From: Sphingomonas sp. Mn802worker | Lineage (GTDB): Bacteria; Pseudomonadota; Alphaproteobacteria; Sphingomonadales; Sphingomonadaceae | Assembly: GCF_000382485.1 (NCBI RefSeq) | Contig: NZ_AORY01000004.1 | Span: 186,001-250,000, forward strand | DNA length: 64,000 nt | Reading direction: 5' to 3' | In this document: piece by piece, positions 18,690-28,214 of the stretch | How positions within the stretch are numbered: position 1 is the stretch's first letter | Layout: each line of letters opens with the position of its first letter | The notes under the pieces: generated by a model | Databases searched by the model: none | Told to the model about the DNA's origin: nothing | The model's input: the letters and a program-made list of their open reading frames with translations, nothing else | Program-made: the position numbers and the translations under genes

Positions 18690-20519
18690 TCAAACCATTT
18701 TGCGCGCGCGTTCCTCGACGATCCGCTCGAGCATCGACAGCGGCATCGCGCCTGATTCGAGCACGTCGTGGAAATGCTTGATGTCGAACTTCGCGCCCGA
18801 AATCTTCTTCGCATTGTCGCGCGCACGCAGCCAGGCGGCGTGGCCGATCTTGTAGGAGCACGCCTGCCCGGGCGAGACGCAGTAACGCTCGACCTCGCGT
18901 TGCGAGCGCCCGCGTGCGAAGCCAACCGTGTTGACGAAGTAATCGGTCGCCTGCGCGTGGGTCCAGCGCTTGGTATGGATACCAGTGTCGGCGACCAGCC
19001 GCGCGGCGCGGAACAGGAAGCTCTGCAGGTAGCCGGCACGCTCGACCGGTGTCGCATAACCGCCGATCTCGTCCGCCAATTGCTCGGCGTAGAGCGCCCA
19101 ACCCTCAAGATACGCGTTGAAGAACGCGATCTTGCGCAAGGGATGCGTGGGTGCGCGCTGCGCGGTCGAGATCTGCAGATGATGACCCGGCACGCCCTCG
19201 TGATAGGTGAGGCTCGGCAGCGTGTATTTCGGCCAGTCGCCGACGCTTTTCAGGTTGATCCAATAGATCGCCGGGCGCGATCCATCGAGCGGTGCACGGA
19301 AATAATAACCGTTCGGCGCACCGTCCTGGATCGAGGGATCGACGCGCTTGATCTCCAGCGGCGCGTTTGGCGGATTGCTGAACACGCGCGGCAGCCGCGC
19401 CTGCATCGACTTCACGCCCTCGTTCAGGCTGGTGAGCAGCGCGGTGCGCCCGGCGTCGCTGTCGGGGTAGAGCTGCGCCGGCGACTTGTTGAGTTGATCG
19501 AGCCGCGCGCCGACGCTGCCCTGCGTCATGCCCTGACCCTTCAGGATCGCGTCCAGCTGCGCCGACAGGTCCGCGACCTGCTCCAGCCCCATGCGATGCA
19601 CCTCGTCGGGCGTCAGCGTCGTCGTCGTCGCCTGCGCGAGCGCGGCGGCGTAGATCGCGTCGCCGCCGGGGATCGCCCACACGCCCGCGGCCGAGCGCGC
19701 GCCGGTGCGCAGCTGCTTCATCAGCGCGATCTGCCGGTCGAGCGCGGGGTAGACCTGCGCCTCGACGATTTTCGTCGCGCGCGCCTGCCAGTCGCCGGGC
19801 AGGTTCGCCGCCTTCGCGCGCGTGACGAGCGACTGGACGAGGCCGTTCTCGCCCGCCGGCAACCCACGCAGCTTCGCCATCTGCCCGAGTGTCAGGTCGA
19901 TCGAGAAATCGGGTGCGACGCGGCCCTTTGCCGCCTGCTCGCGTTGCACCGCGCTCTCGCCGTCGAGCTGGCGATCCATCAGCGACAATCGGTCGAGATA
20001 CGCCTCCGCGTCGTCGGCGGTCTGCACCGGGTGCGTCGAGGCGAGGAAGTCGGGCAGCGAGAAATAGACGCCGTCCTGCTGGGTGATCGGATACGGTCCC
20101 TGCGGCGAGCCGAGCCCGAAGCGCTCCGGTCCGACGATCTGCGAATCGATGTTATAGAGCACGACTTCGCGGTCGATTTTCGCTTGCGGCGACAGCGTGT
20201 CGGGCGCGACCGCGGCGACCTCCGCGCGCATCCGTTTGGCAAGCGCCAAGTCCTTGGCGAGCGCGCCGGGACCGTTGTCGCTGAGTTCATGCCGCAGATG
20301 CGCGTTCGCACCCTTGTCGAAGCCGAGCGAAGTGGCGAACTCGGGCGAATTGGCGACCGTCTGCGCCAGCACGCGGTCGAACGCGGCGGTCAGCTTCGCA
20401 TCGCCGGGTGCGGCAGCGGTCGTGGCACCGGCGGCGGTCTGCGCGAAGGCGCGCGAAAAGGGCAGCGCGGTCAGCGCCGCGGTTGCGGTTCCGGCGGCAA
20501 GAAAATGGCGGCGATCCAT
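18690..20519 (-). CDS. DUF885 family protein, Tat-exported
   Basis: A 609-aa protein of the DUF885 family, which resembles gluzincin metallopeptidases. The N-terminus MDRRHFLAAGTATAALTALP is a twin-arginine-type signal. The presumed metal site is YHEGVPGHHLQ in the C-terminal half, followed by FNAYLEGWALYAEQLADEIGGY and the conserved SPGQACSYKIG. Length is normal for the family. It is a single gene between the M48 protease and the stringent-response gene; a periplasmic peptidase function is an inference from the motif. Confidence 0.92.
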   Translation of the reverse strand: MDRRHFLAAGTATAALTALPFSRAFAQTAAGATTAAAPGDAKLTAAFDRVLAQTVANSPEFATSLGFDKGANAHLRHELSDNGPGALAKDLALAKRMRAEVAAVAPDTLSPQAKIDREVVLYNIDSQIVGPERFGLGSPQGPYPITQQDGVYFSLPDFLASTHPVQTADDAEAYLDRLSLMDRQLDGESAVQREQAAKGRVAPDFSIDLTLGQMAKLRGLPAGENGLVQSLVTRAKAANLPGDWQARATKIVEAQVYPALDRQIALMKQLRTGARSAAGVWAIPGGDAIYAAALAQATTTTLTPDEVHRMGLEQVADLSAQLDAILKGQGMTQGSVGARLDQLNKSPAQLYPDSDAGRTALLTSLNEGVKSMQARLPRVFSNPPNAPLEIKRVDPSIQDGAPNGYYFRAPLDGSRPAIYWINLKSVGDWPKYTLPSLTYHEGVPGHHLQISTAQRAPTHPLRKIAFFNAYLEGWALYAEQLADEIGGYATPVERAGYLQSFLFRAARLVADTGIHTKRWTHAQATDYFVNTVGFARGRSQREVERYCVSPGQACSYKIGHAAWLRARDNAKKISGAKFDIKHFHDVLESGAMPLSMLERIVEERARKMV

Positions 20520-20622
20520 GCAGGTGCATCCTGTGCGCGAGAGAAGGTCAGGAACAAGAGCCTAACCGTCCACGCTGGTGGTACAAGGGGCTAAGACACG
20601 CCGCGTCCGCCGGGCGCGGCGT

Positions 20623-22737
20623 TCACACCCGCTCGGCGGCGTTCACCATGTCGGCGGCGCGCAGCGCGGCGAGCAGGCGCATCAACTGGTGGGCGTCGTG
20701 CACCTCGACGTCGATCGTGTTGGTGTGGAACTGCGTGTCACGGCTGTCGAGCCGGATGTTGATGATGTTGGCCTTGTGCTGGCCGATGATGGTGGCGAGG
20801 CTGCCGAGCATACCGGGCTCGTTCCTGACCTCGACCGAGATGCGCGCGGTCGCGCCCTCGGTCTTGTTGCCCCATTTGACGTCGATCCAGTCGGTCTCTT
20901 CCTCCGACCGCTCGGCGAGATCGGCGAGCGTCGCGCAATCGATCGCATGCACCTCGATCGACGCGTCGGGGCGGCGCAGCCCGACGATGCGGTCGCCCGG
21001 CACCGGGTGGCAGCAGGTGCCCAGTTCATAGGCGACGCCGGGCGCCAGCCCCTCGATCGAGATTGCGCTCGACTGCGGCGCGTGCGCGACGTCTGCACCC
21101 GCGGAGCCGGGCATCAGTGCCTCCATCACCTGCTGGTCGGTCAGCGTCTTGCGCGCGATCGCCTGCATCAGCGCGCCCTCATCGGGTAGCTTGAGCCGCG
21201 CCAGCGCGTGCCCCAACGCGTCGGCGGCGAGCGTCGCCGGCAGGCGATGGACGATGTCGTCGAACAACTTGCGCCCGAGCGTGATTGACTGCTCGCGCTC
21301 GGTGATGCGCAGGTGGCGGCGGATCGCGGCCAGCGCCTTGCCGGTGATCGCGAACGACAGCCAGGTCGCCTGCGGCTCCTGCGCCTTGCTGCGCAGGACC
21401 TGGACCTGGTCGCCGTTCTCAATCGGGGTACGCAGCGGCACAACACGGCCGTTGATCTTCGCGCCAACCGCCTGATCGCCCAGATCGGTGTGGACCGCAT
21501 AGGCGAAGTCGATCGGCGTCGCGCCCTTCGGCAACTGGATCAGCTCGCCCTTGGGCGTGAACGCAAAGATGCGATCCTGGTACATCGCCATGCGCGTATG
21601 CTCGAGCAATTCCTCGGGCGTTTCGGCATTGTCGAGGATCTCGACCAGATCGGCGATCCAGCTCGGGCGATTGTCGGGTCCTGCGGGGGCGGCGTGGTCG
21701 CCCGCCTGCTTGTACGCCCAATGTGCGGCGAGCCCGAACTCGGCCTCGGCGTGCATTTCCTCGGTGCGGATCTGGATCTCGATGCGGCGGTTCTCGGCGT
21801 GAATCACGCTGGTGTGAAGCGAGCGGTAGCCGTTGCGCTTGGGCGTCGAGATGAAGTCCTTGAACCGTCCCGGCACCATCGGCCAGCGCCCGTGGATGAT
21901 GCCCAGCGCCTTGTAGCAATCCTCAACAGTCGGCACGATGACGCGGAACGCCATGATGTCCGACAATTGCTCGAAGCTGATGTGGCGCTCCTGCATCTTG
22001 CGCCAGATGCTGTACGGGTGCTTCTGCCGCCCCGACACCTCGCCCTCGATGCCCTTGCGCGAGAGCAGCAGGTGGAGACCAGAGCCGATCTTGGCGATCC
22101 GATCGCCGCCGCCTTCGTTGAGTAGCGCGAGACGCTTGGTGATCGACTCGTACGCTTCCGGTTCGAGCTGCTGGAAGGCGAGCGTCTGCATCTCCTTCAT
22201 GAACTCGTACATGCCAATCCGCTCGGCGAGCGGCGCGTAGATGTCCATCGTCTCCTTGGCGATGCGGCGGCGCTTCTCGGGCTTGGCGATAAAGTGCAGC
22301 GTGCGCATGTTGTGGAGCCGGTCGGCCAGCTTGACGAGCAGCACGCGGATGTCGCCCGACATCGCAAGCAGGAACTTGCGCAGGTTTTCCGCCGCGCGCT
22401 CGCTCTCGGTCTGCGCCTCGATCTTCGACAGCTTGGTCACGCCGTCGACCAGCCGCGCGACATTGCCGCCGAAGATGCGCTCGATCTCCTCCGGCGTTGC
22501 GACCGTATCCTCGACCGTGTCGTGGAGGATCGCGGTGGCGATCGTCTCATCGTCGAGATGCAGCTCGGTCAGGATGCCCGCCACCTCGATCGGGTGGCTG
22601 AAGTACGGGTCGCCGTTGGCGCGCTTCTGCGTCCCGTGCGCGTTGACTGAAAAGACATAGGCGCGGTTGAGCATCGCCTCATCGGCTTGCGGGTCATAGT
22701 CGAGCACCCGGTCGACCAGTTCGTACTGTCTGAGCAC
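20623..22737 (-). CDS. rsh: Bifunctional (p)ppGpp synthetase/hydrolase
   Basis: The single RelA/SpoT-homologue expected in alphaproteobacteria, controlling the stringent response. Domains in order: HD hydrolase (FSHPIEVAGILTELHLDDET then LHDTVEDT, His72-Asp73), synthetase (RVIVPTVEDCYKALGIIHGRWPMVPGRFKDFI), TGS (FAFTPKGELIQLPKGATPIDFAY), a Cys-containing middle part (LGTCCHPVPGDRIVG), and a C-terminal ACT domain. The start is set at a GTG (22735-22737, giving MLRQYELVDRVLDYDPQADE), which begins the conserved sequence. A GTG 13 codons farther upstream is possible but adds non-conserved residues. Confidence 0.94.
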   Translation of the reverse strand: MLRQYELVDRVLDYDPQADEAMLNRAYVFSVNAHGTQKRANGDPYFSHPIEVAGILTELHLDDETIATAILHDTVEDTVATPEEIERIFGGNVARLVDGVTKLSKIEAQTESERAAENLRKFLLAMSGDIRVLLVKLADRLHNMRTLHFIAKPEKRRRIAKETMDIYAPLAERIGMYEFMKEMQTLAFQQLEPEAYESITKRLALLNEGGGDRIAKIGSGLHLLLSRKGIEGEVSGRQKHPYSIWRKMQERHISFEQLSDIMAFRVIVPTVEDCYKALGIIHGRWPMVPGRFKDFISTPKRNGYRSLHTSVIHAENRRIEIQIRTEEMHAEAEFGLAAHWAYKQAGDHAAPAGPDNRPSWIADLVEILDNAETPEELLEHTRMAMYQDRIFAFTPKGELIQLPKGATPIDFAYAVHTDLGDQAVGAKINGRVVPLRTPIENGDQVQVLRSKAQEPQATWLSFAITGKALAAIRRHLRITEREQSITLGRKLFDDIVHRLPATLAADALGHALARLKLPDEGALMQAIARKTLTDQQVMEALMPGSAGADVAHAPQSSAISIEGLAPGVAYELGTCCHPVPGDRIVGLRRPDASIEVHAIDCATLADLAERSEEETDWIDVKWGNKTEGATARISVEVRNEPGMLGSLATIIGQHKANIINIRLDSRDTQFHTNTIDVEVHDAHQLMRLLAALRAADMVNAAERV

Positions 22738-22806
22738 CGGTCTAGGATGGGGTGATTGGCTGCTGCTTTGCAACACAATTGCTACACTTGGCCTGATCGA
22801 GCGCGC

Positions 22807-22845
22807 AAAAAAGAGCCCCGGCCGCGGGAGTTGCGGCCAGGGCTC
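22807..22845 (-). terminator. Rho-independent terminator of the 22906-23241 gene
   Basis: On the - strand GAGCCCTGGCCGC pairs with GCGGCCGGGGCTC over a 7-nt loop and is followed by six T residues. It is about 60 nt after the stop of the small secreted protein gene. Confidence 0.92.
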
Positions 22846-22905
22846 ACGATCTCGCGGCTGGAGAGGGCGCCGCGATCTTTGTGACGTTTTCGGGCGTGGA
22901 TCCGA

Positions 22906-23241
22906 TCAGTTGGCGGCCACGCTCTGCGCTGGGGTTCCAGACTTGCCGTTGCACTTGTCGAGCTGCGCGGCGTCATACGCCTTGCCGGCGACGACGAACG
23001 AGGAGAGACCGCCGACATCGCGCGCGACCAGCTGGCACAGCACCGTGTCGCGCTCTGGCGCGCGCATCGCGACGAAGGCGCCGTTCTGCTGCGACCACAG
23101 CGTAGAGCGCGTGATCAGCCGGGTCTTGGCGACCTTCACCGCCGGAGTGGCAACATAATAGCCCGGCACCTGGGCCTGGACGCCGGCCGCACCGATGATG
23201 GCGGCAGTGGCGACAGCGGCAGCGGCGAGACGACGGATCAT
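22906..23241 (-). CDS. Small secreted CC_3452-like protein
   Basis: A 111-aa exported protein. A signal peptide (MIRRLAAAAVATAAIIGAAGVQA) precedes a region reading VAKTRLITRSTLWSQQNGAFVAMRAPERDTVLCQLVARDVGGLSSFVVAGKAYDAAQLDKCN (given here as one description of its length, not as a motif). It has two Cys, one in VLCQLV and one in DKCN. The pattern recalls the CC_3452 family known from Caulobacter and sphingomonads, whose function is unknown. The gene is a monocistronic unit with a strong terminator and is divergent from the HxlR regulator. Confidence 0.75.
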   Translation of the reverse strand: MIRRLAAAAVATAAIIGAAGVQAQVPGYYVATPAVKVAKTRLITRSTLWSQQNGAFVAMRAPERDTVLCQLVARDVGGLSSFVVAGKAYDAAQLDKCNGKSGTPAQSVAAN

Positions 23242-23308
23242 GGGGAGGCTCCGTGATAAGAAGTTGCGGATCGCTACTTATATCGTTTAAAAACCAGTTG
23301 CAAGAAGA

Positions 23309-23344
23309 AACTCGCAGATGCGAGTTGCGATACAGGACCTGTAT
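23309..23344. promoter_or_regulatory. Two palindromes in the HxlR divergent promoter
   Basis: AACTCGCA-GA-TGCGAGTT at 23309-23326 is a perfect 8+8 palindrome. ATACAGG-A-CCTGTAT at 23330-23344 is a perfect 7+7 palindrome. They lie between the divergent small secreted protein gene and the HxlR gene. Either is a plausible operator for the winged-helix HxlR dimer; this is inferred from position and symmetry only. Confidence 0.55.
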
Positions 23345-23411
23345 GTGTTGAGGAAAAGCGGTTCAGCCGGCTTTCCCCATAAGCTAGGCTCTCCCGCGAA
23401 GAGGATGCGTG

Positions 23412-23876
23412 ATGGGTCAAGTGCGTGAAAATCTGGCGGAATGCTCGCTGCCCGCGGCATTGGAGCTGATGGGAGATCGCTGGGCATTCCTGATCCTGCG
23501 CGCCAGCTTCAACGGGCTGCATCATTTCGAGGAATTGCAGCAGGAGCTAGGCATCGCGCGCAACATCCTTGCCAATCGGCTGGCGCGGTTCGTCGAACAT
23601 GGCATTATGGCGCGCGCCAGCGTGCCGGAGGACCGGCGCAAGATCGTCTATAACCTGACCGAAAAGGGCTTCGCGCTGCTTCCCGCGATGGTCGCGCTCA
23701 GGCAATGGGGTGAGCGTTGGGAGACGGGCAGCCCGGCATTTCCGATTCTGGTTGACGTGCGCGACGGCCGACCGATCCAGCAGGTCGCGGTGCTGAGCCA
23801 CGACGGCCGCGCACTCGGCAAGGGCGATTTGCACTGGGCGCTGCCCGGCGATGTCGAGGAGCCGGCGGCTAGCTGA
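23412..23876 (+). CDS. HxlR family winged-helix transcriptional regulator
   Basis: A 154-aa regulator of the HxlR/MarR-like type. The N-terminal winged helix is clear: CSLPAALELMGDRWAFLILR, then FNGLHHFEELQQELGIARNILANRLARFVEHGIM and the wing VPEDRRKIVYNLTEKG. The C-terminal extension (LVDVRDGRPIQQVAVLSHDG) is typical of longer members. ATG at 23412 is preferred over a GTG at 23409. Two palindromes lie upstream. Its 3-prime end overlaps the convergent thioesterase gene by 8 nt. The target is unknown; autoregulation and control of the divergent secreted protein are possible. Confidence 0.92.
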   Translation: MGQVRENLAECSLPAALELMGDRWAFLILRASFNGLHHFEELQQELGIARNILANRLARFVEHGIMARASVPEDRRKIVYNLTEKGFALLPAMVALRQWGERWETGSPAFPILVDVRDGRPIQQVAVLSHDGRALGKGDLHWALPGDVEEPAAS

Positions 23877-24318
23877 CGCCGGTCGGCAGTTGCTCCAGAT
23901 AGGCGCGGATCGACGGCGGAAGCGGCACGAGACGGCCGCTCGCCAGATCGACGTGAACGCTCACCATACGGATCGAGCATGCCAATGTGCCGGTCGTTGG
24001 GTTTACCAGCTCGAAGCGTTTGGTGATGCTCGTCCTGCCGATTGCCTCGATCCGCACGAACGCCTCGACCTCGTCGCCGAGGCGGAAGGGGGAGAGGTAA
24101 TCGAGCTCGGCGCGGCGCACGTTGAACTCGGCGTGGCGCCATTCCTCCACCACGTCGGCGATGCTGGTCCAGTCCCAGAACTCGGTCACCGCCACGTCGG
24201 CATATTCGAGATAGCGCGAGTTGAAGACGATCTTCTGCCCGTCGATCTCGGCGTAGCGGACCTTGAAGCGCGTCGAGAAGGCGAAGCCGGCGCGATTGGT
24301 CACGAGAGCGACCGGCAT
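23869..24318 (-). CDS. Hot-dog fold acyl-CoA thioesterase
   Basis: A 149-aa thioesterase of the 4-hydroxybenzoyl-CoA thioesterase/YbgC group. The conserved active segment is KVRYAEIDGQKIVFNSRYLEYADVAVTEF, where the usual D-x-x-G-x-V-x-x-x-x-Y catalytic pattern is seen. A further conserved part is FRLGDEVEAFVRIEAIGRTS. The ATG at 24316-24318 overlaps the TAA of the TSUP gene by one base, so the frame open upstream is not coding. Natural substrate unknown. Confidence 0.88.
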   Translation of the reverse strand: MPVALVTNRAGFAFSTRFKVRYAEIDGQKIVFNSRYLEYADVAVTEFWDWTSIADVVEEWRHAEFNVRRAELDYLSPFRLGDEVEAFVRIEAIGRTSITKRFELVNPTTGTLACSIRMVSVHVDLASGRLVPLPPSIRAYLEQLPTGVS

Positions 24319-25091
24319 TAGAACAGCAGCCGCACGCCGACGATCGCCAGCGTGACCGCAAGCACGGGGGTCAGCACCCGGTCGGACACGCGCGTCGCGA
24401 TCAGGCTGCCGACGATGATGCCGGGCACCGATCCGAGCAGCAGCGAGACGAGCAGTCCGACATCGACCGATCCGATCCACCAATGGCCAAGCCCCGCGAT
24501 CAGCGTCAGCGGCACCGCATGCGCGATGTCCGATCCGACCAGCCGCTTCACCGGCAATTGCGGATAGAGGATCAGCAGCGCCGTCATGCCGAGCGCACCC
24601 GCCCCGACCGAAGTCAGCGATACCATCACGCCGAGCGCCACACCCAGCAGCGTTGTCAGTTGCGCCAGCCGGGCCGCGGGCAGGCGCTCGAACCGCGGCG
24701 CCATGCGTGCGACGATCCGCTGGCGAAAGAACAGCGCCACCGCAGTTGCGACCAGCGCGATGCCCAGGATCAGCGCGATGACGCTGCCGCTGCCGCCCGT
24801 CTTCGGCACGCGGCTGAGCACCAGCAGCGTCGCCAGCGTCGCGGGGATGCTGCCGAGTGCCAGCCGGCGCACGACATGCCAGTCGACCGTTCCACGCGAT
24901 CCATGGACGCCGGTGCCAACCGCCTTGGTCGCCGACGCGTAGAGCAGGTCGGTGCCGACCGCCGTGGTCGGGTGAAACCCGAACAGCAGCACCAGCAGCG
25001 GCGTCATCAGCGAACCGCCGCCAACGCCGGTCAGCCCGACGAGCATGCCGACCAGGACGCCGGCGAGCGAATAGAGCGGGGTGACGGTCAC
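24318..25091 (-). CDS. TSUP (TauE/SafE) family transporter
   Basis: A 257-aa membrane protein of the sulfite exporter TauE/SafE family. It has about eight transmembrane segments. Hallmark loops are LVGLTGVGGGSLMTPLLVLLFGFHPTTAVGTDLLYASATKAVG-type in the first half and MVSLTSVGAGALGMTALLILYP in the second, an internal duplication typical of the family. The start is GTG at 25091. Export of a small sulfur or organic anion is the general family role. It is translationally joined to the thioesterase gene. Confidence 0.9.
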   Translation of the reverse strand: MTVTPLYSLAGVLVGMLVGLTGVGGGSLMTPLLVLLFGFHPTTAVGTDLLYASATKAVGTGVHGSRGTVDWHVVRRLALGSIPATLATLLVLSRVPKTGGSGSVIALILGIALVATAVALFFRQRIVARMAPRFERLPAARLAQLTTLLGVALGVMVSLTSVGAGALGMTALLILYPQLPVKRLVGSDIAHAVPLTLIAGLGHWWIGSVDVGLLVSLLLGSVPGIIVGSLIATRVSDRVLTPVLAVTLAIVGVRLLF

Positions 25092-25167
25092 AATGCTATG
25101 CTCCCCGAACTTGCCGCCACGCGTCCGGCGAGCGCGAGCCTGCGCGCGTCATCGTACGCCAAGCGCG

Positions 25168-26376
25168 TCAAACGCTCGCGCGGCCGGGCGTGTTGACGCC
25201 CATCGATTGCAGGTAGCGCTTCACGTTGCGCGCCGCCTGGCGCAGCCGCTGCTCGTTCTCGACCATCGCGATGCGCACGAAGCCTTCACCGTTCTCGCCG
25301 TAGCCGACACCGGGCGCGACCGCGACCTTGGCATGGGTCAGCAATTGCTTGGAGAATTCAAGACTGCCCAGATGCGCTAGCGCGGGCGGCAGCGGCGCCC
25401 AGGCGAACATGCTGGCGGGAGGGGCGGGAATGTCCCAGCCGGCGCGCGCGAAGCCTTCCACCATTACGTCGCGGCGTTTGTGATAAAGCTGGCGGTTCTT
25501 TTCCACGATATCCTGCGGGCCGTTCAAGGCCGCACACGCCGCCGCCTGGATCGGGGTGAACGCGCCGTAATCGAGGTAGGACTTCACCCGCGTCATCGCC
25601 GCGATCAGCGTCTTGTTGCCGACCGCGAAGCCGATCCGCCAGCCCGCCATCGAATAGGTCTTCGACAGCGAAGTGAACTCGATCGCGACGTCCTTCGCGC
25701 CCTTCACCTGCAAGATCGACGGCGTCGGGCGGCCGTCGAAATACAGCTCGGAATAAGCGAGGTCGGAGATGATCCACACCTGGTTCGCGCGCGCCCAGGC
25801 GACCAGCCGCTCGTAAAAAGCGAGGTCCACCGCCTCTGCGGTCGGGTTCGACGGGTAATTGACCACCAGCACGCTGGGACGCGGCACAGTGAAGTTCATC
25901 GCGCGCTCAAGGCTCTCGAAATAGCGCTCGTCAGGCGTCGTCGGGACAGCGCGGATCGTCGCGCCTGCGATGATGAACCCGAATGTGTGGATCGGATAGG
26001 ACGGATTGGGCGCCAGCACCACGTCACCCGGCGCGGTGATCGCAGTGGCGAGGCTGGCGAGCCCCTCCTTCGACCCCATCGTCACCACCACTTCGGTCTC
26101 GGGATCGACGTCTACCCCGAAGCGGCGCCCGTAGTAATTCGCTTGCGCGCGGCGGAGGCCGGGAATGCCCTTCGATGCCGAATAGCCGTGCGCGTCGGGC
26201 TTCTTCGCAACCTCGATCAGCTTCTCAATCACGTGGTCGGGCGGGGGCAGGTCGGGGTTGCCCATGCCAAGATCGATGATGTCCTCTCCGCCCGCACGCG
26301 CCGCGGCCCGCATCGCGTTCACTTCCGCGATCACGTACGGCGGCAGGCGCTTCATGCGGTAGAATTCGTCGGACAT
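25168..26376 (-). CDS. PLP-dependent aminotransferase (AlaC-like, alanine/LL-DAP type)
   Basis: A 402-aa fold-type I aminotransferase close to the glutamate-pyruvate aminotransferase AlaC and LL-diaminopimelate aminotransferases. Signature regions: IDLGMGNPDLPPPDHVIEKL, GYSASKGIPGLRRA, VLVVNYPSNPTAEAV, and SLSKTYSMAGWRIGF with PLP Lys239. Two consecutive ATG codons (26379 and 26376) are available. The second has better spacing from AAAGGGAG and starts the usual MSDEFYRMKRLPPYVI. It is divergent from phaC across 116 bp. Role in alanine synthesis is the most likely. Confidence 0.9.
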   Translation of the reverse strand: MSDEFYRMKRLPPYVIAEVNAMRAAARAGGEDIIDLGMGNPDLPPPDHVIEKLIEVAKKPDAHGYSASKGIPGLRRAQANYYGRRFGVDVDPETEVVVTMGSKEGLASLATAITAPGDVVLAPNPSYPIHTFGFIIAGATIRAVPTTPDERYFESLERAMNFTVPRPSVLVVNYPSNPTAEAVDLAFYERLVAWARANQVWIISDLAYSELYFDGRPTPSILQVKGAKDVAIEFTSLSKTYSMAGWRIGFAVGNKTLIAAMTRVKSYLDYGAFTPIQAAACAALNGPQDIVEKNRQLYHKRRDVMVEGFARAGWDIPAPPASMFAWAPLPPALAHLGSLEFSKQLLTHAKVAVAPGVGYGENGEGFVRIAMVENEQRLRQAARNVKRYLQSMGVNTPGRASV

Positions 26377-26492
26377 CATGCTCCCTTTCGCGCGTTCACT
26401 ATAAGGGTGATCGCCGCTAGATACCAAATGCGGTTCTGCTTCGCGGCGGCAAAGATAAGCAACGCGGGGCGCGGGTGACGGGAGAGAGTCGG

Positions 26493-28208
26493 ATGGCCGA
26501 TCGATCGAGCAACGCCGGAGCCGGAGACGGCGCATCCAGGTCGCCTGCCGCGCTGGCGATCGAACAATGGACCGCGCTGATGACGCAGGCGCAGACCGCG
26601 ATGGTCGAGGCGAGCAGTGCGCTGCCCGGCGTCGCCCAAGGGCAGGCAGCAAGGCAGGTGGCCGATTTCTGGCGCGACCAGCTAGGCCTGTGGGAACGCT
26701 TTATGGCGCCGTCCACGGGCGAGCGCGCGCTGGAGAAGGACAAGCGTTTCGCCGACGAGGCGTGGCGGAGCCCGGCGTTCGACTGGATTCGCCAGAGCTA
26801 CGCGCTCCTGTCTGATCACCTGATGCGCGGCGTTGACGCGCTCGACGGCGTCGACGAGGCGCAGCGCGCGCAAATGCGCTTCGCCGCACGCGGCTTTGTG
26901 GAGGCGATGAGCCCGTCGAACTTTCCCTTCACCAACCCGCAGGTGATGCAGGAAGCGCTCGCCACCAACGGTCAGAACTTGGTCAAGGGGATGCGGAACC
27001 TCGTCGCCGATCTGGCGCGCGGGCAGTTGACCCATACCGACGCGACCGCGTTCGAGATCGGCCAGAATCTCGCCACGACGCCAGGCGCGGTGGTCAAGCG
27101 AACGCGGCTATACGAACTGATCCATTATACGCCTACCACCGAGCAGGTGCTCGAGACGCCGCTGGTGATCTTCCCGCCATGGATCAACCGCTTCTACATC
27201 CTCGACCTTACCCCTGAGAAAAGCTTTATCCGCTGGGCGGTCGAGCAGGGCGTCAGCGTGTTCATGGTGTCATGGCGTTCCGCCGACGCCAGCATGGCCG
27301 ACGTGACGTGGGACGATTACGTCGCGGCGCAGGTCGACGCGATCGACACGATCCGGGAGCTGCTCGGCGTGCCTGATGTCCACGCAATCGGGTATTGCGT
27401 CGCCGGCACGACGCTCGCCGCCACGCTCGCCTATCTCGCCGCACACGGTGAGGCGCAGAAGGTCAGGAGCGCGACATTCTTTACTGCGCAGGTCGATTTC
27501 TCGAACGCGGGCGAGCTCAAGCACTTCGTCACCGATGAGCAGTTGAACCTCGTGCGGTCGCTTTCCACCGAAGGATTTCTCGACGGGCGCTACATGGCGG
27601 CGACGTTCAACCTGCTGCGCGGGCGCGACCTGATCTGGAACTACGTCACCACCAACTATCTGTTGGGGAAGGATTATGCCGCCTTCGACCTGCTTCACTG
27701 GAACGGTGACGTCACCAACCTGCCGGCGGCGTGGCACCACAGCTATCTAACTGACCTCTACCGCGACAACCTGCTGGTCGAGCCGGGGCGGCTCGCGATC
27801 AACGAAACGCCGCTCGACCTGACGCGCGTGACGACGCCGAGCTATGTTCAGGCGGGTCGCGAGGATCACATCGCGCCGGCGGAAAGCGTGTGGGAACTGA
27901 CGCGGCAGTTTCGCGGCCCGGTGCGCTTCGTCCTTGCCGGGTCGGGGCATATCGCGGGTGTCGTCAATCCGCCTGCTGCCAACAAGTACCAACACTGGAC
28001 GCTCGACGACGATGCTGCACCTCCTGAAACGCTCGTCGATTTCGTTACGCGAGCGCGCGATACGAAGGGAAGCTGGTGGCCCGACTGGATCAATTGGCTG
28101 CGTAGTCGCGGCGCGGAGATGGCGGAGGCGGCCGGTGCGCGCCAGCCGGGCGGCGGCGCGCTGCCCGCGATCGAGCCTGCCCCGGGGAGCTACGTGCGCC
28201 AGCGCTGA
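26493..28208 (+). CDS. phaC: Class I poly(3-hydroxyalkanoate) synthase
   Basis: Polymerises 3-hydroxyacyl-CoA on PHA granules. The 571-aa length fits class I PhaC. The lipase-like box is GYCVAGTTL with catalytic Cys302, a GYCxAG variant common in alphaproteobacteria. The Asp is in AGREDHIAPAESVW and the His in LAGSGHIAGVVNPP. N-terminal PhaC_N features include SNFPFTNPQVMQEALATNGQNLVKG. The ATG at 26493 has GGAGAGAG upstream and is better than the GTG at 26475. A phasin gene follows 87 nt downstream, after a long inverted repeat. Confidence 0.95.
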   Translation: MADRSSNAGAGDGASRSPAALAIEQWTALMTQAQTAMVEASSALPGVAQGQAARQVADFWRDQLGLWERFMAPSTGERALEKDKRFADEAWRSPAFDWIRQSYALLSDHLMRGVDALDGVDEAQRAQMRFAARGFVEAMSPSNFPFTNPQVMQEALATNGQNLVKGMRNLVADLARGQLTHTDATAFEIGQNLATTPGAVVKRTRLYELIHYTPTTEQVLETPLVIFPPWINRFYILDLTPEKSFIRWAVEQGVSVFMVSWRSADASMADVTWDDYVAAQVDAIDTIRELLGVPDVHAIGYCVAGTTLAATLAYLAAHGEAQKVRSATFFTAQVDFSNAGELKHFVTDEQLNLVRSLSTEGFLDGRYMAATFNLLRGRDLIWNYVTTNYLLGKDYAAFDLLHWNGDVTNLPAAWHHSYLTDLYRDNLLVEPGRLAINETPLDLTRVTTPSYVQAGREDHIAPAESVWELTRQFRGPVRFVLAGSGHIAGVVNPPAANKYQHWTLDDDAAPPETLVDFVTRARDTKGSWWPDWINWLRSRGAEMAEAAGARQPGGGALPAIEPAPGSYVRQR

Positions 28209-28214
28209 CCCCTT

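Noticed and set aside
18768..20594. 608-aa open frame on the + strand opposite the DUF885 gene
   Set aside because: Composition is typical of an antisense shadow, and the - strand gene has a Tat signal and a metal-binding motif.
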